Source: Vibrio aerogenes
GTDB taxonomy: Bacteria; Pseudomonadota; Gammaproteobacteria; Enterobacterales; Vibrionaceae
Assembly: GCF_024346755.1 (NCBI RefSeq)
Contig: NZ_AP024862.1
Location: 930,001 to 994,000, forward strand
Direction of reading: 5' to 3'
Length of the DNA: 64,000 bases
Shown: piece by piece, positions 47,041 to 55,994 of the stretch
How the letters are laid out: every line of letters starts with the position of its first letter
How positions within the stretch are numbered: the stretch's first letter is position 1
Position numbers and translations under genes: made by a program
Notes under the pieces: generated by a model
What the model saw: only the letters and a program-made list of their open reading frames with translations
Database searches by the model: none
What the model was told of the DNA's origin: nothing

Positions 47041-47682
47041 ATGACATATAATATAATGAAGACCCAACATCTTATTAATACAAAATTAAAGCTCTCGAAC
47101 ATAATTAACTTCTTTATAGAGTTAACTATAACACTATGTTTTTTTTTAGTTTTATTTTCCGGGTTATTATCATTGTTATTGTGGGTAATAGATACTAAAA
47201 TTGAAAATTTCCAACATCAAACTCTCTTGATGGCGATATATGTACTGATTATTTTAATATATCCCATCTTTTTTATACATAGAAGATATCATAAGTATAA
47301 AACCACTGAAGTTTGGTCTCTGGATAAAAAAACGTTATTAGGTGGGGATCCTGTTAAAGTAAAAATCAACCTTAATAATATATCAAAAATAATCATTGGT
47401 CGCCCAATACTTAGGTGGTATCACATTTTATTTACCTATAGAAAGACGTTCATAAAAAAACAAAAAACACCAGCTATAAATGATGGTACAATCATAATTA
47501 AGCTAGAGGAAAATACATACCTTCCACTAGACATTCAACATTTAAAAAATGGTAAAAAATTAATGACAGAAATTATAAAGATATGCCAAAATAAATGTGA
47601 TTACAATTATATATTTAGTGCAAAAGAACGATTTAAACTGAGACCAAATAAACATAATCAATTAGTTATAATTAATGAATAA
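47041..47682 (+). CDS. Membrane protein with two helices and a soluble domain, candidate immunity protein 2
   Basis: The 213-residue protein (an ATG at 47056 is an alternative start) has two transmembrane helices (about residues 24-50 and 60-80), then a soluble beta-rich domain (about 90-195; VWSLDKKTLLGGD, ISKIIIGRPILRW, GTIIIKLEENTYLPLDIQ) that looks like a PH-like/YcxB-type domain. It lies 24 bases after the previous gene and shares its low G+C. The family is not recognised. Confidence 0.6.
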   Translation: MTYNIMKTQHLINTKLKLSNIINFFIELTITLCFFLVLFSGLLSLLLWVIDTKIENFQHQTLLMAIYVLIILIYPIFFIHRRYHKYKTTEVWSLDKKTLLGGDPVKVKINLNNISKIIIGRPILRWYHILFTYRKTFIKKQKTPAINDGTIIIKLEENTYLPLDIQHLKNGKKLMTEIIKICQNKCDYNYIFSAKERFKLRPNKHNQLVIINE

Positions 47683-47818
47683 TATTAAAATTTCATGTTC
47701 TATAAATTATATCCGTGATCATTGAAGATGCTTGGTCAATAGTAACTAAATTTCCGGAATTACATTAATTAAATATCAGCGAATAGCTCATTCAGGATCA
47801 AATTACTTATATACCCGT
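47683..47818. other. Left flank of the IS630 element with an extra terminal-repeat copy
   Basis: The sequence at 47712-47734 matches the right terminal repeat of the IS (22 of 23 bases). A second, less perfect version (CCCGTTTAACTTGAAGATGC) begins at 47814. About 100 bases of unassigned DNA lie between them. Confidence 0.6.
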
Positions 47819-48900
47819 TTAACTTGAAGATGCAGGTTTCAATAACTGAAAATTATCCGTAATTCTGGACGTCAATGAACCTGCAATCTCAGGTAATGTT
47901 ACATCGAAAAATTCTTTGATAGCCGATATAAATTTCCTCTTCGAGGAAAAGTAAATATTATTTCGAACATGTTCGTTCATCACTTTCCACAGTCGTTCTA
48001 TCGGATTTAAATTTGGACTGTATGGTGGTAGGTAATGAAGCTCGATATTGAGTACTTTTGCCGCATTTATCACCAATTCGGTTCGGTGATAGGCCGCACC
48101 ATCCAAAATGAGGTGAACTTTCTGCTCTAATGGATAGTGCTCTTTCTTCAGCTTCCAGAAAAACCGAACAATGCTTTCGCTGTTGATCGTGTCGTGGTTT
48201 TCAGTCACTGTTGCACCAACATCTTCCAGCGATAAGGCTCCGATAATATTAAGGCGAGTACGGCTACCTGTTGTTTCTATTAGTTTGTCCTGGCCCTTAC
48301 AGATCCAGCCATAACTCAACTTAGTTGACTGAGTTGGATGAACCGCATCCATAAATAAAATGGGAGCATTACTCTGTTTTAGAGCTTGGTAATACTCAAC
48401 AAAAGCCTGTTGTAGCTCGGCGCTAAACTTGTGAGGAACACCTTTAGGCTTCTTATATGAGAATCCATTGTGATGTAGCCACTTGTTCATACCAGCAACG
48501 GTATAGCGAATACCAAACTCAGCATCTACATAAGCGACAATTTGGTAGGTATGAAAGTAAGTCTTCTCAGCCAGATGTTCGATAAGCTGCATGGTTTGGG
48601 GCGCAGAAAGTCGACTTTGACTACCACCATTTTCAGGCTTCAGTTTTTCAGAAAGGACATAATCACTGAGATGGCGAGCAACGGTGGATTCGTGAATACG
48701 AAGTGCTTGAGAAATCATGCTCTGACTCCAACCTTCAGAAGCGAGTAAAACTGCTTTGATGCGATCGCGCACTCGACCATCACGAGTTGAATCGTGCATC
48801 TGTTCGAGTTGCTGTTTCTGTTGAGAAGTCAGTATTATTTTCATAGTGCGTAGCATGATCCTGATTTCTCGGAAAATCAAGCATCTTCAATGATCACGGG
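47712..48900 (-). mobile_element. IS630-family insertion sequence
   Basis: One transposase gene is flanked by inverted repeats CCGTGATCATTGAAGATGCTTG at 47713-47734 and 48878-48899, and by TA dinucleotides on both sides (47710-47711 and 48901-48902) as expected for IS630 targets. A second left end at 47814, nearer the usual size of about 1.1 kb, could instead be the true one, with TATA on both sides. The element lies between the candidate immunity genes and the decayed second toxin copy. Confidence 0.85.
47819..48880 (-). CDS. IS630-family transposase
   Basis: The 353-residue DDE enzyme (346 residues from ATG 48859 or 342 from the ATG at 48844) has an N-terminal helix-turn-helix (RDRIKAVLLASEGWSQSMI) and winged-helix region, then the DDE catalytic domain: first Asp in ILFMDAVHP, second in LILDGAAYH, and Glu in PPYSPNLNPIERLWKVM. 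It appears intact. Its last codons lie inside the inner left terminal repeat. Confidence 0.93.
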   Translation of the reverse strand: MIFREIRIMLRTMKIILTSQQKQQLEQMHDSTRDGRVRDRIKAVLLASEGWSQSMISQALRIHESTVARHLSDYVLSEKLKPENGGSQSRLSAPQTMQLIEHLAEKTYFHTYQIVAYVDAEFGIRYTVAGMNKWLHHNGFSYKKPKGVPHKFSAELQQAFVEYYQALKQSNAPILFMDAVHPTQSTKLSYGWICKGQDKLIETTGSRTRLNIIGALSLEDVGATVTENHDTINSESIVRFFWKLKKEHYPLEQKVHLILDGAAYHRTELVINAAKVLNIELHYLPPYSPNLNPIERLWKVMNEHVRNNIYFSSKRKFISAIKEFFDVTLPEIAGSLTSRITDNFQLLKPASSS

Positions 48901-48921
48901 TATAGATATTAACGAAGTTAG

Positions 48922-49092
48922 ACACATTCTGAATATTTTTATTTTTTTAACTGGACGTCAAAAGACGAGTCATTAAAGATTATATATCAGAACATACCAA
49001 GGGAACACGTAGGAAATTTAACCTATTATACTGTTGACTTGGCTTTATCTCGATATGTTCTATTTAATAAACTACCTAATATCGCAAAATAA
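48922..49092 (+). pseudogene. Remnant of a second DUF4225-like toxin gene
   Basis: An open stretch without a start codon, directly right of the IS, ends at TAA 49090-49092. It contains HVGNLTYYTVDLALSRYVLF, which aligns with GNIAYYSADIALSVYGMSGK of the intact gene at 45815-46717 (10 of 15 identical over the core). The upstream part (EYFYFFNWTSKDESLKIIYQ) aligns more loosely with the region before that core. It is a decayed, internally deleted copy, and different enough to come from another allele. Confidence 0.65.
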
Positions 49093-49164
49093 TATGATGA
49101 AGTCGATGATAATCATCAGTTTAGCATGAAAGAATGGCCATGTGCCTGTCCCTGTTGTTCATTT

Positions 49165-49358
49165 CAACCCATCACCGCCACCTCACACCGGGCAGTTTGC
49201 CGTATTTTGCGCTGTACTCACACTCGATCAGCAAACAAGAGCTTTGGCCGGAGATTGAACAGTTGCTGATCCCCTTGCTGCCGGCACCGGCATTTCCGGT
49301 CACCCCACAGGAAACCGCACAAGAGCCGGCCAGAGAGCTGAACATTGAATACCACTAA
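49165..49358 (+). pseudogene. 3' fragment of a second lipase-like gene
   Basis: The first 140 bases (49165-49304) match 44904-45043 at 138 positions and keep the reading frame (HHRHLTPGSLPYFALYSHS, QELWPEIEQLLIPLLPAPAF). The last 17 codons differ in sequence but not in style (QETAQEPARELNIEYH, against SEPAQARTLEYEHTE). The rest of the gene is absent. An ATG at 49134 opens the frame but the codons before 49165 are unrelated. Confidence 0.85.
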
Positions 49359-49416
49359 AATCTGTGGCTGTTGAGATGCCCCTTCCGATGAAGGCGCATC
49401 CGATCTGATATTTCAT

Positions 49417-50811
49417 TTAATGGGATAATACTGCTGCCTCTGAGCGTTTATTTTTGCTGTGCCATAGCTTTTCCAGCTGCTCCAGCGATTTACCTTTCGT
49501 TTCCGGTACCCAGCGGTAAATAAAGTAAACGGTGAAAATCCCCATCACACCGTAGAGCCAGAATGGAAATCCGCCATTAAATTGCTGATAAATCAGGCTG
49601 TGCTTATCATTCATCATCGGGAAAGTTTGCGAGACCGCGAAATTCGCAGCCCACTGAGCAAATACAGCAATGGAAAGTGCTTTAGAGCGGATATGATTCG
49701 GGAAAATCTCAGCCAGCAGTACCCAGGTCACCGGGCCAAGCGACAGTGCAAAAGCAGCAATGTATAACAACATAAAGATCAGCAAATAACCGCCGATGGC
49801 ATCCAGATATGCTGCCGTACCGATGGCCAGCATACTCACCCCCATCAGACCTGCACCGATCATCATTAAAGGCCTGCGACCAAATTTATCGACTGTATAA
49901 ATTGCCATCACAGTAAAGCTTAAATTCACCGCGCCCACCAGAATCGTTTGCAGCAGTGCGATATCGGTGGTCGATTCACTGAATCCCTTCAGAATCACCG
50001 GCGCATAATAAAGAAACACATTAATACCGGTCACTTGTTGTAATACACTTAGCATAATACCGATGACCAGGACAGCCCAAAAGCCACTGGCAATAATGCC
50101 CGGATGTTCTCTGACTGCCAGTGACTGCTTAATCTCCTGCCACTGGCCGGTGACTGATTCATGCTGATTAATCGCTTTGAGCAACGCAAAAGCCTCTTCA
50201 TCACGTCCTGTTAATGCCAGCCAGCGCGGTGTTTCCGGAACCGTGAACAACAGGCATAAAAATACGGTGGCCGGAATGGCTTCTGAGGCAAACATATAAC
50301 GCCAGCCCAATGACCAAAGCCAGTTATCTGATCCCATCAGAGCAATACCATAGTTGACAAAATAAACAACCAGCATGCCAAAAATAATTGCGAACTGGTT
50401 ACAGGCAACCAATCCGCCCCGGCGGCGCGGGGGTGAAACCTCAGCAATATACATTGGTGAAACCATTGAGGCGATTCCCACGCCGATGCCACCAATAATC
50501 CGGTAAATAACGAAAGTCCAGTAGCTTTCGGGAATCGCTGAACCAATTGCAGAAATCAGAAACAAGAGCGCGGCAAGGAGCAAGGCCCCCCGTCGCCCCC
50601 ACCGGCTGCTGGTGTAGCCGGACACTAAAGCCCCGATAACGCAACCGATCAATGCTGATGAAGCAGCAAACCCCAGTTCTGCGGCAGTTAAATGAAAATA
50701 AGACTGGAGTGCCTCCGTTGCACCAGAAATTACGGCGGTATCATAGCCGAATAGTAAACCACCCAGCGCAACCACCAGGGTTAAATGTAAAATATTCGTA
50801 CCAGGTTTCAT
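49417..50811 (-). CDS. xylE: Sugar porter of the MFS family, probably D-xylose:H+ symporter
   Basis: A 464-residue protein with 12 predicted helices and sugar porter signatures: GYDTAVISGA at the N-terminus, RWGRRGALLLAA, RIIGGIGVGIASMVSPMYIAEVSPPRRRG, PETPRWL, QQVTGINVFLYYAP, DKFGRRPL and PETKGKSLEQLE. The QQxTGxN region and similarity to XylE together with the divergent xylA point to xylose. The shared 297-base upstream region contains a CRP-like half-site TGTGA at 50914-50918. Confidence 0.87.
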   Translation of the reverse strand: MKPGTNILHLTLVVALGGLLFGYDTAVISGATEALQSYFHLTAAELGFAASSALIGCVIGALVSGYTSSRWGRRGALLLAALLFLISAIGSAIPESYWTFVIYRIIGGIGVGIASMVSPMYIAEVSPPRRRGGLVACNQFAIIFGMLVVYFVNYGIALMGSDNWLWSLGWRYMFASEAIPATVFLCLLFTVPETPRWLALTGRDEEAFALLKAINQHESVTGQWQEIKQSLAVREHPGIIASGFWAVLVIGIMLSVLQQVTGINVFLYYAPVILKGFSESTTDIALLQTILVGAVNLSFTVMAIYTVDKFGRRPLMMIGAGLMGVSMLAIGTAAYLDAIGGYLLIFMLLYIAAFALSLGPVTWVLLAEIFPNHIRSKALSIAVFAQWAANFAVSQTFPMMNDKHSLIYQQFNGGFPFWLYGVMGIFTVYFIYRWVPETKGKSLEQLEKLWHSKNKRSEAAVLSH

Positions 50812-51108
50812 TTTTTTATCTCTTTTATCTATGTAGGGTCAATATATCTTCGCTGATAAATTGAGCATTTTAATATCATGAAATTTACCAACGACTTTAC
50901 GTAATTTAACGAATGTGACCCTTCAAACAGTTTGCTTTTTCAGCAATTAAAATCAGACAGACCCAACAGAAATTGATTATTCGAAGCAAATTATCTACCC
51001 GGCTCATAGTTAAAAAAATGAATAATAGGGATAAGAAAAATCGCAATTGTCACCGGATTAAAACCAGTCAAGTATAAATTCATGTCATATCCGGAAGAGA
51101 ACAAAAAA

Positions 51109-52428
51109 ATGAGTGATTTTTTTAAACAAATAGACAATATTAAATTTGAAGGGACTGCGTCAGACAACCCACTGGCATTCCGCCACTATGACGCAGAACG
51201 GATGATTCTGGGAAAATCGATGAAAGATCATCTGCGGTTTGCCGCCTGTTACTGGCACAATCTTGTATGGCCGGGTGCCGATATGTTTGGTGCAGCTTCA
51301 TTCGAACGCCCCTGGCATCAATCCGCAGACGCCATGGAAATGGCACAAATGAAAGCAAATCATGCCTTTGAATTCTTCAGCAAATTAAGCGTCCCTTATT
51401 ACTGTTTCCACGATACTGACGTTGCACCGGAAGGCCAGTCAGTGAAGGAATATGTCCGGAACTTTAACCAGATGGTGGATATTCTGGCGCGTAAGCAGGA
51501 AGAAACAGGTGTGAAACTTTTATGGGGAACAGCGAACGTTTTTTCTAATCCCCGCTATATGTCAGGCGCCGGAACAAACCCCGATCCACAGGTTTTCGCT
51601 TATGCCGCCACTCAAATCTTTAATGCCATGCAGGCGACCCACCGGCTCGGCGGTGAAAACTATGTTTTATGGGGAGGACGTGAAGGGTACGAAACGCTGC
51701 TGAATACCGACCTGCGTCAGGAGCGCAAACAGCTTGGCCGCCTGATGCAAATGGTGGTGGAACATAAACATAAAACCGGCTTTAAAGGAACAATTCTGAT
51801 TGAACCCAAACCTCAGGAACCGACCAAACATCAATATGATTTTGATACGGCAACGGTTTACGGATTCCTGAAGCAGTTTGGTCTGGAGAAAGAAATTAAA
51901 GTCAATATCGAAGCAAACCATGCGACACTGGCCGGTCATAGCTTCCACCATGAAATTGCGACCGCAACTTCGCTGGGAATCTTTGGCTCGATTGACGCTA
52001 ACCGTGGTGACCCACAACTCGGCTGGGACACGGATCAGTTCCCGAACAGTGTCGAAGAAAATACGCTGGTGGTGTATGAAATCCTCAAAGCCGGTGGATT
52101 TACAACAGGTGGATTTAACTTCGACGCAAAATTACGTCGTCCTTCGATTGATCCACAAGATCTGTTCTACGGCCATATTGGGGGAATGGACACCATGGCA
52201 CTGGCACTCGAACGTGCGGCTGAAATGATAGAAAATGATGTATTATCCAGAAATATTGCACAGCGCTATGCTGACTGGAATCAGGATTTGGGAAAAAGTA
52301 TTTTATCCGGCGATCACAGTCTGGAATCACTGGCTACGCTGGCGGTTGAAAATAATATTTCTCCGGTCAAACATTCAGGCCAGCAGGAATATCTGGAAAA
52401 TATTGTTAACCGGTTTATTTATAAATAG
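51109..52428 (+). CDS. xylA: Xylose isomerase
   Basis: The enzyme interconverts D-xylose and D-xylulose. The protein has 439 residues, read from the ATG at 51109, preceded by GGAAGAG (the ATG at 51082 lacks a Shine-Dalgarno). It matches E. coli XylA almost throughout: HDTDVAPEG with catalytic His/Asp, [32 protein letters not shown] (metal Glu), [17 protein letters not shown] and [17 protein letters not shown]. Neither xylulokinase (xylB) nor xylR lies next to it in this window. Confidence 0.97.
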   Translation: MSDFFKQIDNIKFEGTASDNPLAFRHYDAERMILGKSMKDHLRFAACYWHNLVWPGADMFGAASFERPWHQSADAMEMAQMKANHAFEFFSKLSVPYYCFHDTDVAPEGQSVKEYVRNFNQMVDILARKQEETGVKLLWGTANVFSNPRYMSGAGTNPDPQVFAYAATQIFNAMQATHRLGGENYVLWGGREGYETLLNTDLRQERKQLGRLMQMVVEHKHKTGFKGTILIEPKPQEPTKHQYDFDTATVYGFLKQFGLEKEIKVNIEANHATLAGHSFHHEIATATSLGIFGSIDANRGDPQLGWDTDQFPNSVEENTLVVYEILKAGGFTTGGFNFDAKLRRPSIDPQDLFYGHIGGMDTMALALERAAEMIENDVLSRNIAQRYADWNQDLGKSILSGDHSLESLATLAVENNISPVKHSGQQEYLENIVNRFIYK

Positions 52429-52458
52429 CACTTCCCGGACCCCGGTCAGGCAACAGAT

Positions 52459-52483
52459 AAAAAGCGCCGGAACGGTGCTTTTT
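52459..52483 (+). terminator. Terminator of xylA
   Basis: AAAAAGCGCCG and CGGTGCTTTTT pair (one G-T pair) with a three-base loop, 30 bases after the xylA stop. The T-run is part of the stem. Confidence 0.8.
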
Positions 52484-52531
52484 ATCATTGACCAAAGATA
52501 TCATTAACCAGAGTTATCACTGACCAGAGCG
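52484..52531. repeat. Tandem repeat, 3 x 16 bp, after xylA
   Basis: Three adjacent degenerate units (ATCATTGACCAAAGAT, ATCATTAACCAGAGTT, ATCACTGACCAGAGCG) start directly behind the terminator. Confidence 0.8.
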
Positions 52532-52551
52532 TGTTCAAACATGGCTGAATC

Positions 52552-53619
52552 TCAGGATGTGAATAACTGATAAACCGTGGTTGAGCGATAAGGATGCGCT
52601 GCAGAATAAGTCACATAATTGCTGAATTCAGGCATATTAATCTGGTTCGGAATACACTGAGTCTCCAGACACAAACCAGACCATGGCGCAAATCCTTTCC
52701 GGCCCTGACTATCGTTACCCTGAGCAGATTCCTGAACTAAAAAATTACCGGTATAAAGCTGCATCGCGGTTTCGGTTGTCAAGACTTTCAAAAACAAACC
52801 ACTTTCAGGCTCAAAAACCTGTGCAACCGGGCGGAGCCCGTTGCCATTCAGCATAAAACAGTGATCATATCCCCGTGTATTCAGCAACATACGATGCAGT
52901 GGTGATAAATTTGCCCCCAGTTTTTTTTGCTGCCGGAAATCCATCGGGGTATTTAGCACATATTCACACCGGATCGGAATTGAATGAGAGTCGGTTTCCC
53001 AGTACTGGCCAGCGTTGAGAACAAGTTCATGGTCAAACACCGAACCGGAATGCCCGGTTAAGTTAAAATAACTATGCTGAGTCAGATTGACCGGGCATAA
53101 CTGTTCAGGACAAGCGTAATAATCAATATAGAGTTCATTGTCATCCGTCAGCCGATAAGTCACATGAATATCTATATCAACCGGATATCCGCCGTCTCCC
53201 CGTCTGACACAAGTTCTCAGTGATACCGTACCTGCTTCAATATTCATGAGTTGCCATTTTCTTTTGTGCAACTGGCAGGAGCCGCCATGCAAATGATTGT
53301 CTCCTTCATTTTTATCCAGTGCTACCCGGCTCTCATTCAATGAATAGCTTCCCCCGGCAATCCGGTTTGCCCACGGCCCTACAACTCCGCCAATGAAAAA
53401 CTCTCCTTCCAGATAATCACCGGGACGGTCATAACCCAGTACAATATTCCGGCGCGTCCCCTGCTCATCATGGACCAGAAAATGAACAATTGTTGCACCC
53501 AGATCGCTGATATCTACCTGTGTGCCGCATGCATTGCGCAGATGATACAAATGGTAATCATTTTCCCAGCAGGAAAAATAAACCGCTTTTTCCAGCTGGT
53601 CCATACAGTTAACAGACAT
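52552..53619 (-). CDS. galM: Aldose 1-epimerase (mutarotase)
   Basis: The 355-residue GalM-family enzyme interconverts alpha and beta anomers of aldoses. It has the expected GGVVGPWANRIAGG and DNHLHGG (sugar-contact Asn/Arg/His), NLTQHSYFNLTGH with the catalytic His, and a late Glu in GLCLETQCIPN. It is convergent with xylA and may serve xylose or galactose use. GGAG lies before the start. No gal operon is seen here. Confidence 0.92.
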   Translation of the reverse strand: MSVNCMDQLEKAVYFSCWENDYHLYHLRNACGTQVDISDLGATIVHFLVHDEQGTRRNIVLGYDRPGDYLEGEFFIGGVVGPWANRIAGGSYSLNESRVALDKNEGDNHLHGGSCQLHKRKWQLMNIEAGTVSLRTCVRRGDGGYPVDIDIHVTYRLTDDNELYIDYYACPEQLCPVNLTQHSYFNLTGHSGSVFDHELVLNAGQYWETDSHSIPIRCEYVLNTPMDFRQQKKLGANLSPLHRMLLNTRGYDHCFMLNGNGLRPVAQVFEPESGLFLKVLTTETAMQLYTGNFLVQESAQGNDSQGRKGFAPWSGLCLETQCIPNQINMPEFSNYVTYSAAHPYRSTTVYQLFTS

Positions 53620-53849
53620 TTGGTGCTCCTCCTTTTTGCTCAGTGTAAAAAAGGCGAACCGGGAAACTATTGTGAAAATTCATATCTGCTTAACGGAAAA
53701 TCGTTACTTAAAGCCAGATCACACTATTGATCATTCGTGAACCATTCAGTTTTTTCGAACAACTCCGGCTAAATCACTCGCTTTATCCATTCCCCCATCA
53801 GGCATAGGATAAACGCATCCACATGAACACAGTGAAAGGAATAATGAAT

Positions 53850-54434
53850 ATGTCTCGTGTACTTGCTCTGAAATCCAGCATTCTTGGTGAATATTCCCAG
53901 TCAGGAAAACTTATCGATCAATACCTGAATCAGTCCGGCAGTGATGTGACTGTCCGTGATCTGGCCGCAGATCCACTGCCGGTATTAGATTTTACAGCAG
54001 CGACAGCACTTCGCTCGACAGAAGACCTTTCCGCAGAACAACAAAAGATTGTTGATTTATCCAATCAGCTGATTGCGGAAATCAAATCCGCAGATACTCT
54101 GGTCATTGCTGCGCCAATGTATAACTTCTCGATTCCGACTCAGCTGAAAAACTGGTTTGATCTGATTGCAAGAGCGGGCGTGACATTCCAGTACACTGAA
54201 AACGGTCCGCAAGGGTTGATTGAAGGCAAAAAAGCCATTGTTATCACCACCCGGGGCGGCATTCATAAAGATTCAGCCAGTGATATTCTGACACCATATG
54301 TCAAATTATTCCTTGGATTCATCGGTATCACTGATGTTGAATTTGTTTATGCAGAAGCATTAAACATGGGTGATGAGATGGCACAAAAAGGCATCGCATC
54401 CGCTCAATCCCAGCTGGAGACAATCACGGTATAA
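53850..54434 (+). CDS. azoR: FMN-dependent NADH-azoreductase
   Basis: The protein has 194 residues, read from the ATG at 53850 with AAAGGA upstream. It is a flavodoxin-like quinone/azo reductase: [15 protein letters not shown] (phosphate of FMN), [36 protein letters not shown] and TTRGG. It reduces quinones and azo compounds with NADH in the cytoplasm. It is followed by a strong terminator. Confidence 0.95.
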   Translation: MSRVLALKSSILGEYSQSGKLIDQYLNQSGSDVTVRDLAADPLPVLDFTAATALRSTEDLSAEQQKIVDLSNQLIAEIKSADTLVIAAPMYNFSIPTQLKNWFDLIARAGVTFQYTENGPQGLIEGKKAIVITTRGGIHKDSASDILTPYVKLFLGFIGITDVEFVYAEALNMGDEMAQKGIASAQSQLETITV

Positions 54435-54525
54435 ACCAGCCGTGATTGATTCAGGAAAACTCATAACCAAGTGTTTACAAAATGAGTTTAAAAAAGAGTT
54501 TTATTTTCCTGTTATACTATCCTTT

Positions 54526-54552
54526 GCAGCGTTTTTAGCGCTGCTTTTTTTT
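54526..54552 (+). terminator. Terminator of azoR
   Basis: GCAGCG and CGCTGC pair around a seven-base loop and are followed by eight T, about 90 bases after the azoR stop. Confidence 0.88.
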
Positions 54553-54646
54553 GCCCTGTTTCCGCTCTCTGTCAGCCTGCCAGATTTAGTATTTTATCTC
54601 ATATCTTGGATAGACCTGATTTATATGACTACAATCATATGAATAT

Positions 54647-55423
54647 ATGCAAATGAATCAAAATGGTAATGGCATGGATTCCCTGAGATGTGAACGGTGC
54701 AAAAATAAAAATGATCCGGGGTTCGGTTTTACGATGGCCTTTCAACCAATTGTCGATCTCAATTCGCGATCTGTTTTTGGCTATGAAGCGCTTGTTCGTG
54801 GTCTTGATAATCAATCCGCAGCCAGCATCATCGCACAACTCAATCAGGATAATATTTATCAGTTCGACCAGAACTGTCGGGTCAAAGCAATTCAACTGGC
54901 GGCTCAACTTCATCTTCAGGGAATTTTGAGTATTAATTTTCTTCCCAACGCAATTTATCAGCCGGAACGATGTATACGAACGACCTTAGACGCGGCCAGA
55001 ACTTACGATTTCCCTGTTCAGAATATTATGTTTGAATTTACTGAGGCGGAAAAAATTAACGATACATCTCATATCAAAAATATTGTCGACTGCTATCATC
55101 AGCTAGGGTTTATCACGGCACTGGACGACTTTGGTTCCGGATATTCAGGATTAAACCTGCTCGCAGATTTTCAAACTAATATCGTGAAACTGGATATGCA
55201 CCTCATACGCAGTGTTGATTGTCATGCGGCAAAACAGGCCATCATCAATGGTATTCTTCAAATGATGGCCGAGCTGGGTATTCAGGTTCTGGCCGAAGGG
55301 GTTGAAACCCGGGATGAGGCACACTGGCTGCAACGACACGGCATCAGCCTGATGCAGGGTTTTCTGTTTGCCAAACCACGCCTTGAACAATTACCGGATG
55401 CCGACTTCAGCCATTTTAATTAG
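54647..55423 (+). CDS. EAL-domain cyclic-di-GMP phosphodiesterase-like protein
   Basis: The 258-residue protein (an ATG at 54674 is an alternative start) is a single EAL domain. Seen are FQPIVDL, EALVRG, INFLPNAIY (Asn), EFTE (Glu), ALDDFGSGYSGL (Asp-Asp), IVKLDM (Lys) and EGVET (Glu), so the metal and catalytic residues look complete and hydrolysis of c-di-GMP is likely. The N-terminus has a CERCKN motif that might bind metal or sense redox. There are no membrane segments. Confidence 0.9.
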   Translation: MQMNQNGNGMDSLRCERCKNKNDPGFGFTMAFQPIVDLNSRSVFGYEALVRGLDNQSAASIIAQLNQDNIYQFDQNCRVKAIQLAAQLHLQGILSINFLPNAIYQPERCIRTTLDAARTYDFPVQNIMFEFTEAEKINDTSHIKNIVDCYHQLGFITALDDFGSGYSGLNLLADFQTNIVKLDMHLIRSVDCHAAKQAIINGILQMMAELGIQVLAEGVETRDEAHWLQRHGISLMQGFLFAKPRLEQLPDADFSHFN

Positions 55424-55758
55424 AGTCTACCTCTTAGATACGCCTTGTTCTCAAACGTCTTTTTTCTCAAAGACTCTGTTGCCAGATATGAGCCACAAGT
55501 GATATCGCAATATTTCAGCCAGACTTTTTCAAGGGGCGACATCGCCAGCTTCGGGTGAGCAAGTATGAATATAAAATGTGCTTCTTCTTCATTGACCGGC
55601 TCAAGCTCACCGCAAGCCAGAGCCATCATTGTCTCGCCCCAATAGACCAGCATCTCTTCTTCAGCATCCGTAAAGTGTCCTGACTCCACAAATCCATCCG
55701 GAAAGTTTTCATGGTCTTCAAACTGATGCTGTCCCATACGAAATTGAATATGTTTCAT
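55420..55758 (-). CDS. DUF413 (MaoP/YifE-like) protein, copy 1
   Basis: The protein has 112 residues, read from the ATG at 55758 (a longer frame to 55842 looks non-coding). The DUF413 pattern is clear: FEDHENFPDGFVESGHFTDA, LACGELEPVNEEEAHFI and LEKVWLKYCD. It matches the family less closely than copy 2 at 58282 and has extra Cys. MaoP of E. coli helps organise the Ori macrodomain; whether this copy does so is unknown. It overlaps the EAL gene's stop by four bases on the opposite strand. Confidence 0.8.
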   Translation of the reverse strand: MKHIQFRMGQHQFEDHENFPDGFVESGHFTDAEEEMLVYWGETMMALACGELEPVNEEEAHFIFILAHPKLAMSPLEKVWLKYCDITCGSYLATESLRKKTFENKAYLRGRL

Positions 55759-55994
55759 CTTGATTTCTGAATAATTTGAAATAAATATTACGCCCAAACA
55801 ACCTGAAGATGCACGATTCAGGAACCTGGATATAGTTATCAAGTTTTTTTCAGCGGATCCAATGAATTGATTTTTTCATATCGATAAAAATTATTTTCCG
55901 ACATTCCTTTGGTATTTTTAATTATCCTTATTAACATTGGGGGAAATAGCGCGTTTATGCCCGTAAAGGCACAGTTATTATGCCGGAGTCGTTG

